A stretch of 64,000 bases of DNA from Gnetum montanum (GCA_015680685.1 MNCI01016265.1:135222-199221), one strand, 5' to 3'; counted from the first letter of the stretch, positions 1 through 12,097 are shown. Notes: generated by a model not told the origin, from the sequence alone. Translations and numbers: made by a program.

Positions 1-533
1 CCAAGAGATTCCACAAATCCCCTTGATATCACACCCTTCACATTCCTACTTGGTTTTTCCCTTTTCTGTCCAAGCATAATGATCAAAAGTTTATTCTTAG
101 TTTTATGATGGAAAGAATATCATTATGGCCATGGTAAAAACCTCTTATTAGTGGAATGAATGTATGGGTGTTGTGGTCTCACTGTAGCAACAATCAATTT
201 CTTATGATTTGATAACTCAGAGAAATCTTCACCTTATTCAAGACTACATCTTACCTTATTCATGGTGTTTTATTAATGATTGAACAAAAATATGCACAAA
301 TAAAATGAAAGAAAAGTATAAAAAATTGTAAAAACTAGTAAGAATGGAAGAAGATGAAAAGAATGAAAATTGTTAAAAGAATGCAAAATCATCAAAGAAT
401 TGAAAAATGTAAAAGAAAATTGAAAAGTATAAAACGATGGGAAAAATGTATCAAGAAATATGAAAAGGTATAACAATAAATTAGAAATAAAAAAGAATTG
501 TAAAAAAATAAATTGAAATGCACTTATTAAATC
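1..533. repeat. Left arm of a long inverted repeat
   Basis: This segment reads as the reverse complement of about 3106-3640. The match runs from the outer end (AGGGTGTGA followed by GGATTTGTGGA on the right arm) through the TTATTAA at its inner edge, with scattered mismatches and small indels. The right arm resembles the 3' region downstream of integrase in family A (compare 37400-37910), so both arms are probably element 3' ends in opposite orientation. The short phenylalanine-rich reading frame here is just the T-rich complement and is not a gene. Confidence 0.75.
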
Positions 534-544
534 CTAAATTAGGA

Positions 545-812
545 TGAGATATCTCCACCATGATTGAACTCATGGATGAGTGTTTAAAAATGCACCCTAG
601 ATCCCCTAGATCATACACTTGAGGGTTCTCACTTACCATCCTAAATGATTTATTTTTTCTATTATCATCCCATGTAATCATGATGGTAATTGAATTTTTA
701 TCATCTAAGTCCTTATTTCCTTGATTTTTTGGTGTATGATTATGGTTTAATATTTTTGTTTGTGGGCTTTTAGTTGGGTTCATTTCCTTAAAATAGGAGT
801 TAATAAGTGATT
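545..812 (+). repeat. Direct repeat, left copy
   Basis: About 270 bases recur in the same orientation at about 2865-3116. Shared landmarks include TGCACCCTAG, TCATACACTT, GTGTATGATT and the end AGTTAATAAGTG. The two copies sit just inside the inverted arms, so they flank the gag/protease fragment like short LTRs. They have neither a TATA box nor TG...CA ends, so they are not typical LTRs of either family here. Confidence 0.7.
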
Positions 813-912
813 TAGATTATTCCATGTATAGTTTAGATGATTTTAGGTTGTTAGTTTGTAGCCATTGGGTATTTTTTGGTTTAGTTACCCATGCTTCCAT
901 TTGTCCACACAC

Positions 913-1404
913 TTATTTTTCACATATGTTGTGGGTTGGTATAGGGATTGTGCTAATATTTTGAACTTTCAACCCACAACTACATCCTTTATCATTATTA
1001 GTGATGCATGGAATTGCTTGTCTCTCCATAGTGATAGGTTCATCTATTATGTTTTGAATGGGAGTGGTAATGGGTGTTGGCTTTTGCATAGGATTGGAAG
1101 ACATTATTTTGGTGAGGAAGGATGCTACACCAAGTTGGTCTTGTGCTGGTTTTGATGAGCCAGGAGGTCTATGAGTTTTGTGCTCATGTGTGGAAATTAT
1201 CCTAAAGAAAGGATGTTTTTGAGATTGTGGTTGAGATCTACTAGCATTATCATGCACGTGTATGCTCACAGCACAAGTGGTATTCTTCCATTGATGTTGT
1301 GGTGCCAATCTTTCATGTGTTGTTGATGGTGACATACGGTGGAGGGAAGTATGAGAATATTGAGGATGCCACAAAGGATAACAGGTTTGATATGGTGATC
1401 CCAC
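913..1404 (-). pseudogene. Gag C-terminal linker fused to protease tail, family A (decayed)
   Basis: The minus frame gives a proline- and histidine-rich linker followed by a short block, IPCITNNDKGCSCG, that aligns with the tail of the retropepsin region of the 30308-40148 element (VPCIAYSDSGCNC). The catalytic DSG part of the protease, still present in the other copies, is missing, so an internal deletion joined the Gag linker to the protease tail. Reverse transcriptase and integrase do not follow. It continues the gag fragment to its right. Confidence 0.6.
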
Positions 1405-1596
1405 AAGAGATGTTACAGATTGATGATATTCGAGAGAGTGGTAGCAATGATTTGAGGTAGAGGAAGTGGAACTATTTGGAGAAACAAGTTGTTGAACATA
1501 GTAGTTATACGAGTTTAGCTAGTAATAAGGGTCTTGCTGGTTTGTTGATGGCATCCCCGATGACTATGTGTTTTGCCACTACAGTTGACAGTAGTG

Positions 1597-2766
1597 TTAA
1601 GGTTGATAATAAATCCCACTAGAATAGTACATTTGGATATAGGATTGTCTATAATTACCTTGTGAGTAAGGTAATTTCCTACGTATGTGCTTTTGTATGA
1701 ACTTGGGATTCAATGCAAAAGCCCCAAACTCTTGTAGATGTAACATAACTAGGCAATAGCCCTTTGGTTGGTCATATTGGTAGATGTCACATTCATCATC
1801 TTCTTCTATGGTTGAGTCTATAGCCTCTTCTACTATAGTTGTTTTCCCTTTTTTCCAACAAGTGTTCCTACTTGTTTCTAGGTTTTTTTTCCCCTTCTTG
1901 TTTTGATCACTTGATTTATTTTGCATTATTTTCTCCTTTAAGGTTTTCATGTAAGTTGTGACTTTGTCATTCATCAACTCCCACACCTTATCTAGTCTTG
2001 CTTCAAGCTCAGCAATAGACTTTTGTATTCACAAGGTTTATTGAGAAATCATCTCAAGAGCTACCTTGCTTTCATTATCATAGATATGGACCCTCTTCTT
2101 TTAGAGAGTTGGGTCCTAGTTATATTCCTTCACATTCTCTCATTTACATAAGTCTCCTTCTTCTTTTGCCACCCACTAAACTAGCCTTTGTATTTGATGG
2201 GCTTTCAATTCGGATAACCAACCTTGGGCATAAATCCCAAGGGTCTCCCTTGTTCAATTACAAAGCCCATCTATGATGTGGAAAAGTTGCTCTTTTTGAG
2301 AGAAATCATGGCCTGGACATCTATGCAGTAGCAAATAGTATTTATCCAAGGCCACATCCAAGGATTCATGTTGTTCTTGCTTCCATCATTGGATTTGTTT
2401 TCTTAGGTTGAACACTCTTACATAGGTTTAGTATTTTTCATTAAAGAGTTCTAGCATTGTGGACCATCGGTTAATTGAATCTAATTCCAAAAATCTATAC
2501 CAACTTTTAGCTTCGTTTATTAGTGTCCTAGGAAAGAGCTTAATCTTTTTCCACTCACTCTTGATGTTTTGCAAGGCGTAGGTATCATGGAAGACTTTTA
2601 TGTGATGTTGCGGATCAGAGTTATAGCTTCCCTCAAATTTAGGCATGTTATTCATATCAAGCCTTTTGATGCAACTTTCCCATTGATGCCTGTGGGGTAT
2701 TCTAACTACCTCCATTATCTGCATCATGTGCTTAATAGCCAATAAGGGTTCATCATCATCAGACAT
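1597..2766 (-). pseudogene. Gag core of an Athila-like Ty3/Gypsy element (family A)
   Basis: The minus-strand frame contains the family A Gag core: IKRLDMNNMPKFEG, the FHDTYALQNI helix and the SWYRFLELDSINRWST block, all matching plus-strand copies at 32150-32450 and 53190-53480. Further on comes CDIYQYDQPKGYC, the degraded version of a Cys/His motif present in all three copies. Gag packages element RNA in cytoplasmic particles. Stops and small deletions break the frame. The N-terminal basic Arg/Ser-rich region is lost at the right, where direct-repeat DNA begins. Confidence 0.8.
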
Positions 2767-2864
2767 GTTGTGGTGATGATTTTTATTTCTATTTGTCTCA
2801 TTATGATGATCTCATTTATGCCCACTTTGATGATCTTGCCTATGCTCACTTTATAAGGCATCTC

Positions 2865-3116
2865 TCCCATGATTGAACACATGGGCAAGTGTTCAGAAAA
2901 TGCACCCTAGTTCACTTTGATCATACACTTAAGGTTCGTACTTACTATTCTTAGTGATTTAGTTTTTCTCCTATCATTTCATATAATTGTGATAGTAATT
3001 GAATTTTTATGATCTAATTTCTTAGTTCCTCTTTTTGTTAGTGTATGATTGTGGTTTAGTATTTCTATTTGTAAGTTCTTTATTGGGGTCATTTTCTTAG
3101 AATGGGAATTAATAAG
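2865..3116 (+). repeat. Direct repeat, right copy
   Basis: Partner of 545-812 in the same orientation. On its right it runs straight into the plus-oriented arm of the inverted repeat (TTAATAAGTG at the junction), suggesting it belongs with the plus-strand 3'-region sequence that continues to about 4628. Confidence 0.7.
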
Positions 3117-3640
3117 TGTTTTTCAATTTGTAGTCTTATAATTCTTTTTAATTTCTAATTTTTTTATATAACTTTTCACATTTCTTAATAAATTTTCCAT
3201 TCTTTATACTTTTTCAATTTCTTAATTCTTTAACATTTTTCTATTCTTTGATGATTTTTCATTCTTTCAACAATTTTCATTTTTTTATCTTTTTCCATTC
3301 CTACTATCTTTTTCTTCTTTTTCGTACTTTATTTTCATATTCTTTGTACATATTTCTGATTGTTAATAAAGCACACCAAGAATAAGGCAAGATGTAGTTC
3401 AATAAGGTGAAGATTTGTCTATGGTATCAAGTCATAAGGGATTGATTATTTGTACAGCGAAACCATAACATTCATCCACTCATTCCATTAATAAGAGGTT
3501 CTTACTATGGCCATAATGATATTCCTTCCATCATAAAACTAAAAAAAAACTTGTGATCATTATGCTTTAAGCAAAAAGTGAAGAATTAAGTGGGAATGTT
3601 AAGGGTGTGACATTAAAGGGATTTGTGGATTCTCTTGGAT
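3106..3640. repeat. Right arm of a long inverted repeat
   Basis: Reverse complement of 1-533. It matches the sequence downstream of integrase in the 30308-40148 element: a T-rich stretch, then AAGGGTGTGAC and GGATTTGTGGA, equivalent to about 37850-37880. It therefore represents the 3' region of a family A element, plus orientation. Confidence 0.75.
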
Positions 3641-4628
3641 CACTTCTAGTAGTCATACCTTGTTTCTTAGGTTGTATTATATTCTTGTAAATCTAAGGAA
3701 AAGTGGGAGTAAGAGTACAATAAGTGTTACCTTACGATGTCACTGGAAAGACATGTTACCCATGCCTAAAGGTAGTCCTCTGGTAAGGTTAACATAGTTA
3801 AAAAATAAAATAAATGTGCAAGAATAAATTTATGGGGGTTCCACTGGAAAGATAGGTTACCCATTCTTGAAGGTAGGCAACATCTCAGGAATCTAAAAAA
3901 CAAAATAAAAAGTACAATGAATAAACTCCTCCTTTGGACAATATGTGGTAATACTCCTTGCAATAGTGGTAATCTTGTGGTTGTAACTCCAAGAGATGAT
4001 AACATGCGATGTCACTAGAATGTGGTCTAGACTTGGTTTGAATCTTGGAACAAATGGCTGCTAATCACTTTAACCATCAATGACACACAAGAATTCATTA
4101 TGCCTATGGTATGACAACTCACGTCCCAAGTTCTGTAATCCTTTCTACAGTCCATCTCACCTCATTGTATATTTAATCATAACTTGTGGTTTTGTATAAT
4201 GTAGCATTATTTGTCCAATCTGGTAATGCTAACATTTTTGTTTTGTTAGAAAAGTATGTCTTACATTCAACTCCTTGAGCGCCTAAGGACACTTATAGGC
4301 ATGGTTATACAAGGGCACTAAGGGTTGGAGCCTACTTTGGGGAGGATCCACTTGTATAACTCTTGTATTTTATACTTTCCAAGAAATTGCACATCATCTT
4401 GTGTCATCCAAAACATCTACTAAACTTGATCTAATCTCTAATACTTTGTCCATACAATAACCTTTCCCTACCTAAGACTCCTTCTTCAGGAATTTTGAAT
4501 GTCAAATTTTAGAAAACTATGCATCGTTAATGGCCATGGCCCTCTAGATAAGTTTTACATCTTCCAAATATTCCATTTGACTCATTTTTTTCAAGAAAAA
4601 TTAATGAAAATTTTGAATTTTTTAATGG
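3641..4628 (+). other. Family A 3' non-coding region, plus orientation
   Basis: No gene is supported. This stretch contains the phrase CACTGGAAAGACATGTTACC, also found at about 38078 and, in reverse, at about 13280 and 47450, all downstream of family A integrase. A second diverged copy lies at about 3841. The part from 4020 to 4250 is the inverted counterpart of about 12980-13130. It is the untranslated tail between integrase and the next LTR-like block. Confidence 0.6.
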
Positions 4629-5200
4629 TGATGTCATAGGCACCTACGATGTATGATCTATGATGTCGCACATATAAAAATAGTATATATATGCATGGAA
4701 GTTAGTGAAATTTTTCACTTCCTCATTTTGTAGCAAGAGAGGATTTTGTAGTTTTTTCACAACCCTCTTACACACTAGCTTCCAAAGGCCATAACTTCAC
4801 CCTCGTAGCTCCGATTTCCAAAATTCTTAAATCTTGCTAGTCCCAAAGCGCTCAACTTAGTCATGGGGGTGCATTGCATAATATAAGCAAATGAAAATTT
4901 GAGCCAAAAATTCCTAACACTTGGAAGATACCATAAAGGGTAAATACAAAGAAATAATAAGAATCTTAACATTAATCAATCAAACTAAGGCAAGAAAGAT
5001 TTTAGATCATACTCCTAATAGACCATACTAGCTATTTTAGGCCATAATAAGCAAGAAAACAATAAGAAGGGAATAAGTAACTAAATAATATAATACATAA
5101 GGGGTTCCTTTTTTGCAAAATTTTCTAACTCTACAATCATAAAATGATAAGAACTTAACTTAACTAAGAGTACAAGGAATATGAATAATTAAACATCGAT
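4629..5200 (+). repeat. LTR-like promoter block upstream of ORF-X, plus copy
   Basis: Begins TGATGTCATAGG, the same opening as the minus copy that ends at 12742 and close to the LTR opening at 40515 (TGATGTCAC). A TATA-like ATATAAAAATAG lies near 4672-4683. The block pairs in inverted orientation with 12130-12742. No tRNA-matching primer-binding site follows; the ORF-X start codon lies about 30 bases beyond. It may be a diverged LTR shared by two elements, or an internal promoter. The right edge is approximate. Confidence 0.5.
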
Positions 5201-5232
5201 GAAAAATTTTTGGTAATCCTAAACTCTTGATT

Positions 5233-5540
5233 GATTGTAGATGGTTCCAAAGAGGATACCAAAAGGAGGGCCTTCCTAGCTAAGAAGCTGTAAAGACACA
5301 CATTTAAGCATCTCCATTATGGTCCACATTAACCAACATCAATGAATGGAACTTAAGAAAAATGTACAATTCTAATAAAGAGGCCAATGAAATAGTTACA
5401 ATCAAAGGAGTCTTTGTGCCATACTTAGTAGAGAGGACATAGGGAAAAAGAAGACAAGGACAAGAGAGGAAAAACTTTCCAAAAGCCTAACGACAAAAGG
5501 AAAAAGCCAATGGAAGAGCCACCACCACTTCAAATTTTGT
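5233..5540 (+). pseudogene. ORF-X, internally deleted plus-strand copy
   Basis: The start MVPKRIPKGGPS matches the start of the long minus-strand ORF-X (MAPKIPTAKG at 12097). Within about 150 bases the sequence jumps to the ORF-X C-terminal end: a lysine/arginine-rich stretch, then KANGRATTTS, the counterpart of 9440-9350. About 2.5 kb in the middle has been deleted. I do not recognise the protein family. The next 160 bases are the 3' tail leading to a purine-rich GGAGGTA and the LTR at 5708. Confidence 0.55.
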
Positions 5541-5707
5541 TTTTTTTCTGTCATGTAATTATGTCATTTATGTACATGCCATTGCGGCACTCAAAGTCAC
5601 TCAATAGTTAGAGTTAATCAATAATCTTGTACCTTCCCAATCTTGTAAAGAAAGCTAGGTCCTATCCTGTTAACTTGAGCACGAGCCTTTAGTTATCCAT
5701 GGAGGTA

Positions 5708-6290
5708 TGATGAATCATTAGTTGGTTGAGATATCGTAGATGCTATGTCATAGATGCTACATCACATCTTCATTGTAGCATCCCTATTGATGCATCTTAA
5801 TTAGTTACTATGTTGCATCTATTTGATATTGTTAATTTTTATCCACCAACGATATTGTAGGATCTATGATGTCTTATATTTGATATCATAGCACATGCTA
5901 CATCATCGTAGATCCAATATCGTAAGATGCATGCCAACCTATAAATATAGCACTTAGGTGCATGGATCTACATAAGTTTCATTACATAGTAACAAGACTC
6001 TTTCAATTTGTTTTCATGAATTTAGTCTTAAGTACTTAGCATTGTGAATGCCCGTAGTGTAGTGTGACTTAGTAAATAGAATCTTTATTGAAACATCTTG
6101 TACTTAGGCGCAAGTGTGTCAAGAAATAAAGATTGAGCTATTTCATACTATTGTAGCATTCTCCTTATGTATTTCTTTGCTTTGAATAATGTTTACCATT
6201 TTTACTTAGACTACTAATTACTACTTTTTTAGTTAATGCTTTACTATTCCATGCACTTTACTTTTACTATTAGTATGTGAAATAGATACA
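5708..6290 (+). repeat. Family A LTR, truncated at its 3' end (plus)
   Basis: Starts TGATGAATCATTA immediately after the purine-rich CATGGAGGTA, the normal 3' polypurine tract and LTR start of this family. The U3 carries repeated GATATCG and GATGCTAC motifs, a TATAAATA box at 5940-5947 and an AATAAAGA polyadenylation-type signal near 6125. The LTR stops around 6290, where it meets an inverted copy of itself, so its normal ...CTCATCA end is missing. Confidence 0.75.
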
Positions 6291-6964
6291 ACTATAGGGT
6301 TTATGTAATCGTTACTGGGTAACCAAGCATTATCCTACTAAGCGAATCAAGCAAGAATACTACAAGGATTACCAAACAATTACACTTGAATGCTCAAAAC
6401 CAATCATCCTCATTTCACTTTACTAATGAACAAGGAAAGTAAAATACCTAGAAATTTAAATGATTAAAACAATAAAAACTATGCTAAGTAAAATAGAAAA
6501 ACTAGGTGGATGCTACAATGATGAAAAGTAATCTTGATCTATATTTTTAGTCATGAATTTTTCCCAAATACACTTCATTCAAATAAAGATTTTGTACAAC
6601 TACTCAACACCACACTGCAGGCATTTACTCTATCGCTAAAACTACAAAATAAAACTATAAGAATATACTAAAGGATGGAATGAAACTTATGTGGATCCAT
6701 TCGTCCAAGTGTTCTATTTATAGGTTGTATACATCTTGCGATATTATATATACGATGACATAGCTTATGCTACAATATCAAATCTATGACATTATAGTTA
6801 CGATATTGTTGGTGGACAAAAATTGACTTTATTAAGTAGATGTGACATCATAGATGCAACATAGCATCTATGGTGTAGCAACCAATTAAGATGCATTCAT
6901 AGGGATGCTACAATGCGGATGCGATGTAGCATCTACAATATCTCAACCAACTGATGATTCATCA
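6291..6964 (-). repeat. Family A LTR, truncated, head-to-head with the 5708 LTR (minus)
   Basis: Reverse complement of the neighbouring LTR: its outer end at 6964 reads TGATGAATCATC on the minus strand, preceded by the purine tract GGGGGTA. A minus-strand TATA box lies at 6715-6722. It serves as the 3' LTR of the truncated minus element whose primer-binding site is at 7497-7514. Together with 5708-6290 it forms an imperfect palindrome of about 1.25 kb. Confidence 0.75.
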
Positions 6965-7496
6965 TACCCCCAAGATTGACTAAAAACTCATATATTTCTA
7001 CTTCTATCTTAATCTTGACCCTTTAGTGTATCTCTATTTCTATACCTATGTTCATCCTCATCAGAACTAGACATTGAATTGGAAGAGGAAGATGGAAAAC
7101 TAGGAGAATTGCTATGGCTTTTATATTTCCCCCTATGGTCCCTTGATTTATCATTTCTATGTTTATAGGAGGTCGTAGGCCTAGAGGCCTTCCTTGTTCT
7201 AGGACTTACTTCATCTCTTCTAGGATTATTTACACCAGCTGAAAGTAGTCCTTGCATGTAGTAAGGGTCGAAATGAGCATATGAAACTTCTTCTTGAGGT
7301 TGTTCACTCTAATTTCCTTTAGTATATATCTTACTAGAAGTGTTTTCATCATGTGATTCATTCTTGGCCCTATTTGAAGAAGACATGATTTTATTTTATA
7401 TGTGTAACTTAAAATATTAATATTTTCTAAAAGATAAATTGTTAATACTTTTACAATGATCACCTATGATATAACTAATCTAGATAACTAGCATCA
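6965..7496 (-). pseudogene. Gag N-terminal remnant of a truncated minus-strand family A element
   Basis: Just downstream (minus sense) of a good primer-binding site, the frame at 7009-7257 encodes a basic, serine-rich segment: RNDKSRDHRGK, then a run of serines and DEDEHRYRNRD. This is the same kind of Arg/Ser/Asp region that precedes the Gag core in the copies at 31900 and 52950. The Gag core, protease and polymerase are absent: the segment runs straight into the purine tract and LTR at 6964. The deletion removed nearly all of gag-pol. Confidence 0.6.
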
Positions 7497-7514
7497 TCCT
7501 CGGCAACAACACCA
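7497..7514 (-). other. Primer-binding site, tRNA-Asp type
   Basis: On the minus strand this reads TGGTGTTGTTGCCGAGGA. It closely resembles TGGCGCCGTTGCCGGGGA, the complement of the 3' end of plant tRNA-Asp used by Athila-type elements. It sits one base inside the LTR end, where minus-strand DNA synthesis would start. Confidence 0.85.
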
Positions 7515-7515
7515 A

Positions 7516-8433
7516 TGATGAGTGATGGAGCAATCCAACACCCAACCATATAAGTGATAGGCATTCACATGTGAATAGGTTGTAATCTGTGGATGAGGCA
7601 GTGTAATTATGCTAGCAATTGGTTTATGTTCAAGACCATTATCTTCCCATGTGAAGCTACTAAAATCGGTGTGTATGATTTAGATCATCTTGAGGTATAT
7701 GAAAGCCAATGTTGTTTAACCATTGTTTCTCCTAGCAAACATGGTTAAGATTAATAGATATTTTCTAAGTCTAAGTAAGACAATAAATGAATCTATTATA
7801 TCCTATGGCCATGGATATCCATTCCTAATCTTCTATACACATCCTGGGCTTAAGTATTTATTACTAGGATTACGAAGTACTTTGCTACTAGGTGAACTAA
7901 GCAATAATACAACTTAGTTACCAAACAGTCACACTTTACGCTCGAAATTAGTTGTATCCATTCCACATATTAACAACAGTAAAAGTAAAGTGCATGGAAT
8001 AGTAAAACATTAACTAGGAAAGTAGTAATCAGTAGTCCAAGTCAAAATGATAATCATTATTTTAAGTAAAGCAGTAAACTAGGAGAATGCTACAATAGTA
8101 TGAAATACCTCGATCTTTATTGCCAATCACACTTGCGCCCAAGTACAAGATGTTCAAATAAAGACTTCATTCACTAAGTCACACTACATTGCCAACATTC
8201 ACACTTCTAAGTATGTAAGACTAAATTCACGAAAAATAACTGAAAGAGTTCTTTTACCATGGAATGAAACTTATGTGGATCCATGCACTTAAAAGTTGTA
8301 TATATAGGCTAGCACGCATCCCGCGATATTTTTTATATCATAATGTAGCTTGTGCTACAATATCGGATATATAATATCGTACATACGATATCACAATTGC
8401 GATATTGTTACTTGAAGAAAATTAACTTCATCA
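7516..8433 (-). repeat. 5' LTR of the truncated minus-strand family A element
   Basis: About 918 bases bounded on the minus strand by TGATGAAGTTAA and ...CACTCATCA, followed by the primer-binding site. A TATATATA box lies at 8299-8306 (minus), with several GATATCG-like palindromes upstream of it and an AATAAAGA signal downstream. The central part matches 5940-6250 closely. The short plus-strand reading frame at 7723-7917 is inside the LTR and is not a gene. Confidence 0.8.
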
Positions 8434-8499
8434 CTCAACATAAAAATGATTGAAAGAGAGCAATAGAATGTAAATGTAAAGGTAATGTAAGTAAAGAAA

Positions 8500-9129
8500 C
8501 TAGTCTAGCCTATAGGCAATAAGTGTCCATTCCTTATTTACCATTCATGTCTTGGTCTTATGTAACTATCATTGGGATTAGCAAGTGTTATGCTACTAGG
8601 CAAATTAGGCAATAACACTACTGGGATAATCAAACGATTACAGTTTTACATTCGAAATCAATCGTACATATACTATCATACCAATACACAATGCAAATGT
8701 AAAATACTTAGGAACTGTAAACAACTTAATGAAAGTAAATATATTAAAAGGGAAAAATTAAACTAAGTAAGAAAAATGAACTATGTAAAAAAAAAAAGTA
8801 AACTAAGTAGAATGCTGCAATGGTAAAAAATAATCACAATCTTTATTTCTAGCATGAACTATGCCCACAAATAATTCACTCAAATAAAGATTCCATATAA
8901 TTGCTTAACACCACATTTTAGGCGTTCACTATATCTCTAAGCATAAACCAACAAAATGAACTACAAGAATTTGCCTAAATTTTGAACCAAAAGTTGTTTG
9001 TTTTATGCAACAATGGGTTGGTATTTATAGTGGAGACCAGAACCTACTACATTGTATCTACGATGATGTAGACAAAGTTATGATATTGTGGCTACAATAT
9101 CAAATCATCAACATAAATTGATTTGATCA
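8500..9129 (-). repeat. Family A-related LTR downstream of ORF-X (minus)
   Basis: In minus sense it begins TGATCAAATCAATT after the purine-rich TGTGGGGATA and contains GATATTGTAG-like motifs, CTATAAATACC as a TATA box near 9030 and AATAAAGA near 8850. Its interior resembles the LTRs at 5708 and 7516 but is shorter. It lies where the 3' LTR of the ORF-X unit should be. The left edge is uncertain because about 60-80 low-complexity bases separate it from 8433. Confidence 0.65.
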
Positions 9130-9299
9130 TATCCCCACAACAGACTAGAAAATCCTCCTTAAGCTAAAAAAAAAGAAAGATAGAGTTCCTTATAAGTTTT
9201 ATGTGGTTGTATACAAAGTTGAATACTATGACTTATTTACATAACTGACCCTACTACTAATGTCACATTGTGGTTCAAATGATGTTGCCAAAATTATCA

Positions 9300-12097
9300 T
9301 GCATTACATGATGGACACACATGACAACAAAACAAATCCTTAAAATTTGATGTACCCTTATATCCCTAGTGGTGGTGGCTTTTCCATTGGTTTCTTTCCT
9401 TTATCATCAAGCTTTTGAAATTGATTGCAGTTGAGTTATGCCTGAAGTTCTCCTTCTTCTAATCTGGGATTGTGCACCATCCAAGTGAATTCAATGATGT
9501 TGGCTAGAAGCAGTACTTTCCATGAAGAAGGTAGTTATAGAAACATTTTAGTGGCCTTTGCATACCACACTATGAATTACCATCGTTCTTCCTAAAATGC
9601 TCTAGCCACTTTTCTTAGCTCTTTGTGGGCCATATTTGTTACAACATCCTTTTGATTGTGGTAGCTAGCCTTTACTACTTGAAGTTCAGAGTTTGTAATG
9701 TGCAATTTTTGTTGTGCATCGTTTTGGTCCACAAACTCCTTTTCATACATTACATACACTGTAACTTCTTATTATTCTGGTTCACTTTTGGGTCTACTTG
9801 ATATGAGCATGGCTAGATTAGCATATCAAAGATTTGCTAATCCCATGTATTCTGTGAGGTCTTTGATGTGCAGGTCCTCGTTCTTTACTTCAACTTGATG
9901 GATGGAGGCAAGATCATCTAAGATTAGCTACTAATCAGGTGTCTATGTTGTGATGGTGCTAATTTTGGCTTTGTCCATATACATTTTTTTGTTGATTTAC
10001 TTATACATGTGTACTTAGTCTATGAAATGCTCTTCAAGCCTTTCATGTTTTTTGGCCTTGTTTTTCCACACGTTAATCTCAATAGCTAATTTCTAGTGGA
10101 TTGCACAAACATCTTTCATTAATGACATTTTTTTTCCCTAGCTAATTTTTGCATATCTTGGTTAACTCTTAGGAATTGATCTCTAAGCTAATGGATGCTC
10201 TCTTCAAGCATATTCTTTTATTTTTAAATATCAGGGAACCTTATTTTCTCTATGATAATTTTCTTGTTCCCTTCCTTTAGGATATTTAGGGCCTTGACAT
10301 GTACATATGTTTGTGCTTCAGCCACTAAGATGTTCCTCATTATCTTTTCTTTTCCATCTCCACTAGAATATTTCTTGCTATTAGCTAGGCCACTTGTTCA
10401 GTTTTGAATTTATTAAGGTGGTCTGGCACTACGTATTGTATTGGGTCTTGTTTTTTTGCTCTTAATGTTACCAATTTAACTTGCAACCTTTGCATTTCAT
10501 TCTCTATGTGTTCAGCTCTATTTTCGATCATTACCAGCTTACCCTTAGAGAAATAAGCTCTAACTGTACTGTAGTGATATCGCTAGGGATATCAAAAAGG
10601 TTTTGTATCACCTACCCAATTTGTAGCAATCAATCTAGGATATCTTCATGCTCTTATAGGGCCATGGAAGTTCTAGCTATTACTTTAACATCTTTAGTTG
10701 CATTCATATCTGCTAGTGACACAATTGAAACATTAAAGAACTCCTTAATATAATCAATAATAACTTTAGTTGCTCCTACTACAATCTGGTATTGCATAAC
10801 CACAATCATAGCTCCTTCTCCAGTCTCTAGCATAACTTTGAAGGGTGTAGCATTTCGTGATATTTGTTGTGCCTAGTCCTCATCTTCTTATGTCTATAAG
10901 GATATTTGACTACTAGTAGGTCTTGTTCATATTGTAGGTGTTATGGGATTGTCCCAAACTTGGTATACAATTGAGACCTATCTATTTCCTCAGCTAATGA
11001 TCTCTGTTATCTGTTGTAGATGGCTTATGGAAGGTCTATAGTCGTATTATTCTAGTGGAGCACTTGATCCAAGTTTATTACCAACTAGCTTTTATCCACT
11101 AGGTCTTACTTGGTCCTGTTCCATAGCTGGGATGTTTCCTGCTAGTGTGGATCTTCTAGCTCCCTTAGTGCCTTATTATTTCTCTAGTTAATTTTCCTTA
11201 GGAGGCACTGGCTTTGACATCTCAACATAGGATGCATTCTAGGCCTTGCGTAGGACATCATTTATGTAGCCTAGAATCTTGACTTATGTGCATAACCTTT
11301 TGATGAGCAAGGGGAAGGCAAAGTGAGTTTTCCTACCTTCTTCACTTCAAACCTTCTTTGAATCTCTAGAAATAATAAATGAGATATGTTTGCCCAAAAT
11401 TTTCCCATGAGAATGCTGCTTCCTCTTGCAGCATAGGTGGAAATTTTGTTTAATCTTTTGGTGGGGAACCCAATCTTAAAATATATCTTCTCTTTAGTAG
11501 ATAATTCCCTATATTCTTTATCTACTTTACCATAAGCCCTTTGTAGCCATAATCTTTTTGCATCCATGTCACATCTGGTGGACATCTATGCAATGTTTGC
11601 TTTGACATTTGAAAGATTCAATGCCTTTACAATCATTTCAACTGAATAGGGCACTATTATTCCCTCAATTTTTACCTTAGAATAATCTTGCTTATTGTTT
11701 CAAAATTGGTAGACTTTCCCTAAGTACCATTATCCATTGCATGACAAAGTTGGCCAAAGAGGAGAGGCTTGGAGTTGCTCTCAAATTTTGGCAAGTGCAA
11801 ACTCCATAAACAATCTGAAGTGGAGTTCCACAATGACTATGGACATGATTGATTTCTCCTAAATACCTTGGAGGAATTCCCATAATAGCATGAAGTGTTG
11901 ATCTTGCTCTTTAGTTAGCAATGCTTCAACCTTTGCTTGTGTAGAATGCTCCATTGTAGGTGTTTGTTGAGGAATGCTAAAGGATTGAGCCTCTTGCTCA
12001 GCTTGTGAAGTCTATTCTTCAGCTTGTCCTCTACCTCTTAGTTTCTTATCCCTTTGCTATGAGAGTCCTTTGGCTGTAGGTATTTTGGGAGCCATTT
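9300..12097 (-). pseudogene. ORF-X: long extra ORF in env-like position, unknown family
   Basis: A minus-strand reading frame of roughly 900 codons starting MAPKIPTAKG, interrupted mainly by TAG, TAA and TGA codons that look like former Gln or Trp codons. Visible parts are a basic Gln/Glu-rich N terminus, MDAKRLWLQRAYGK and IYFKIGFPTKRL (11271-11585), a middle block with GAMIVVMQYQIVVGATKV (about 10800), a Lys/Gln-rich region that could form coiled coils, and a Lys/Pro-rich end near 9400. I do not recognise the family. It lies downstream of an integrase end and upstream of an LTR, where env-like ORFs of Athila elements lie. A deleted inverted copy sits at 5233-5540. Nothing shows a signal peptide or clear membrane span. 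Confidence 0.5.

Noticed and set aside
273-476. Phenylalanine-rich minus reading frame
   Set aside because: It is a translation of an A/T-rich repeat arm, with no counterpart in the other arm and no known motif.
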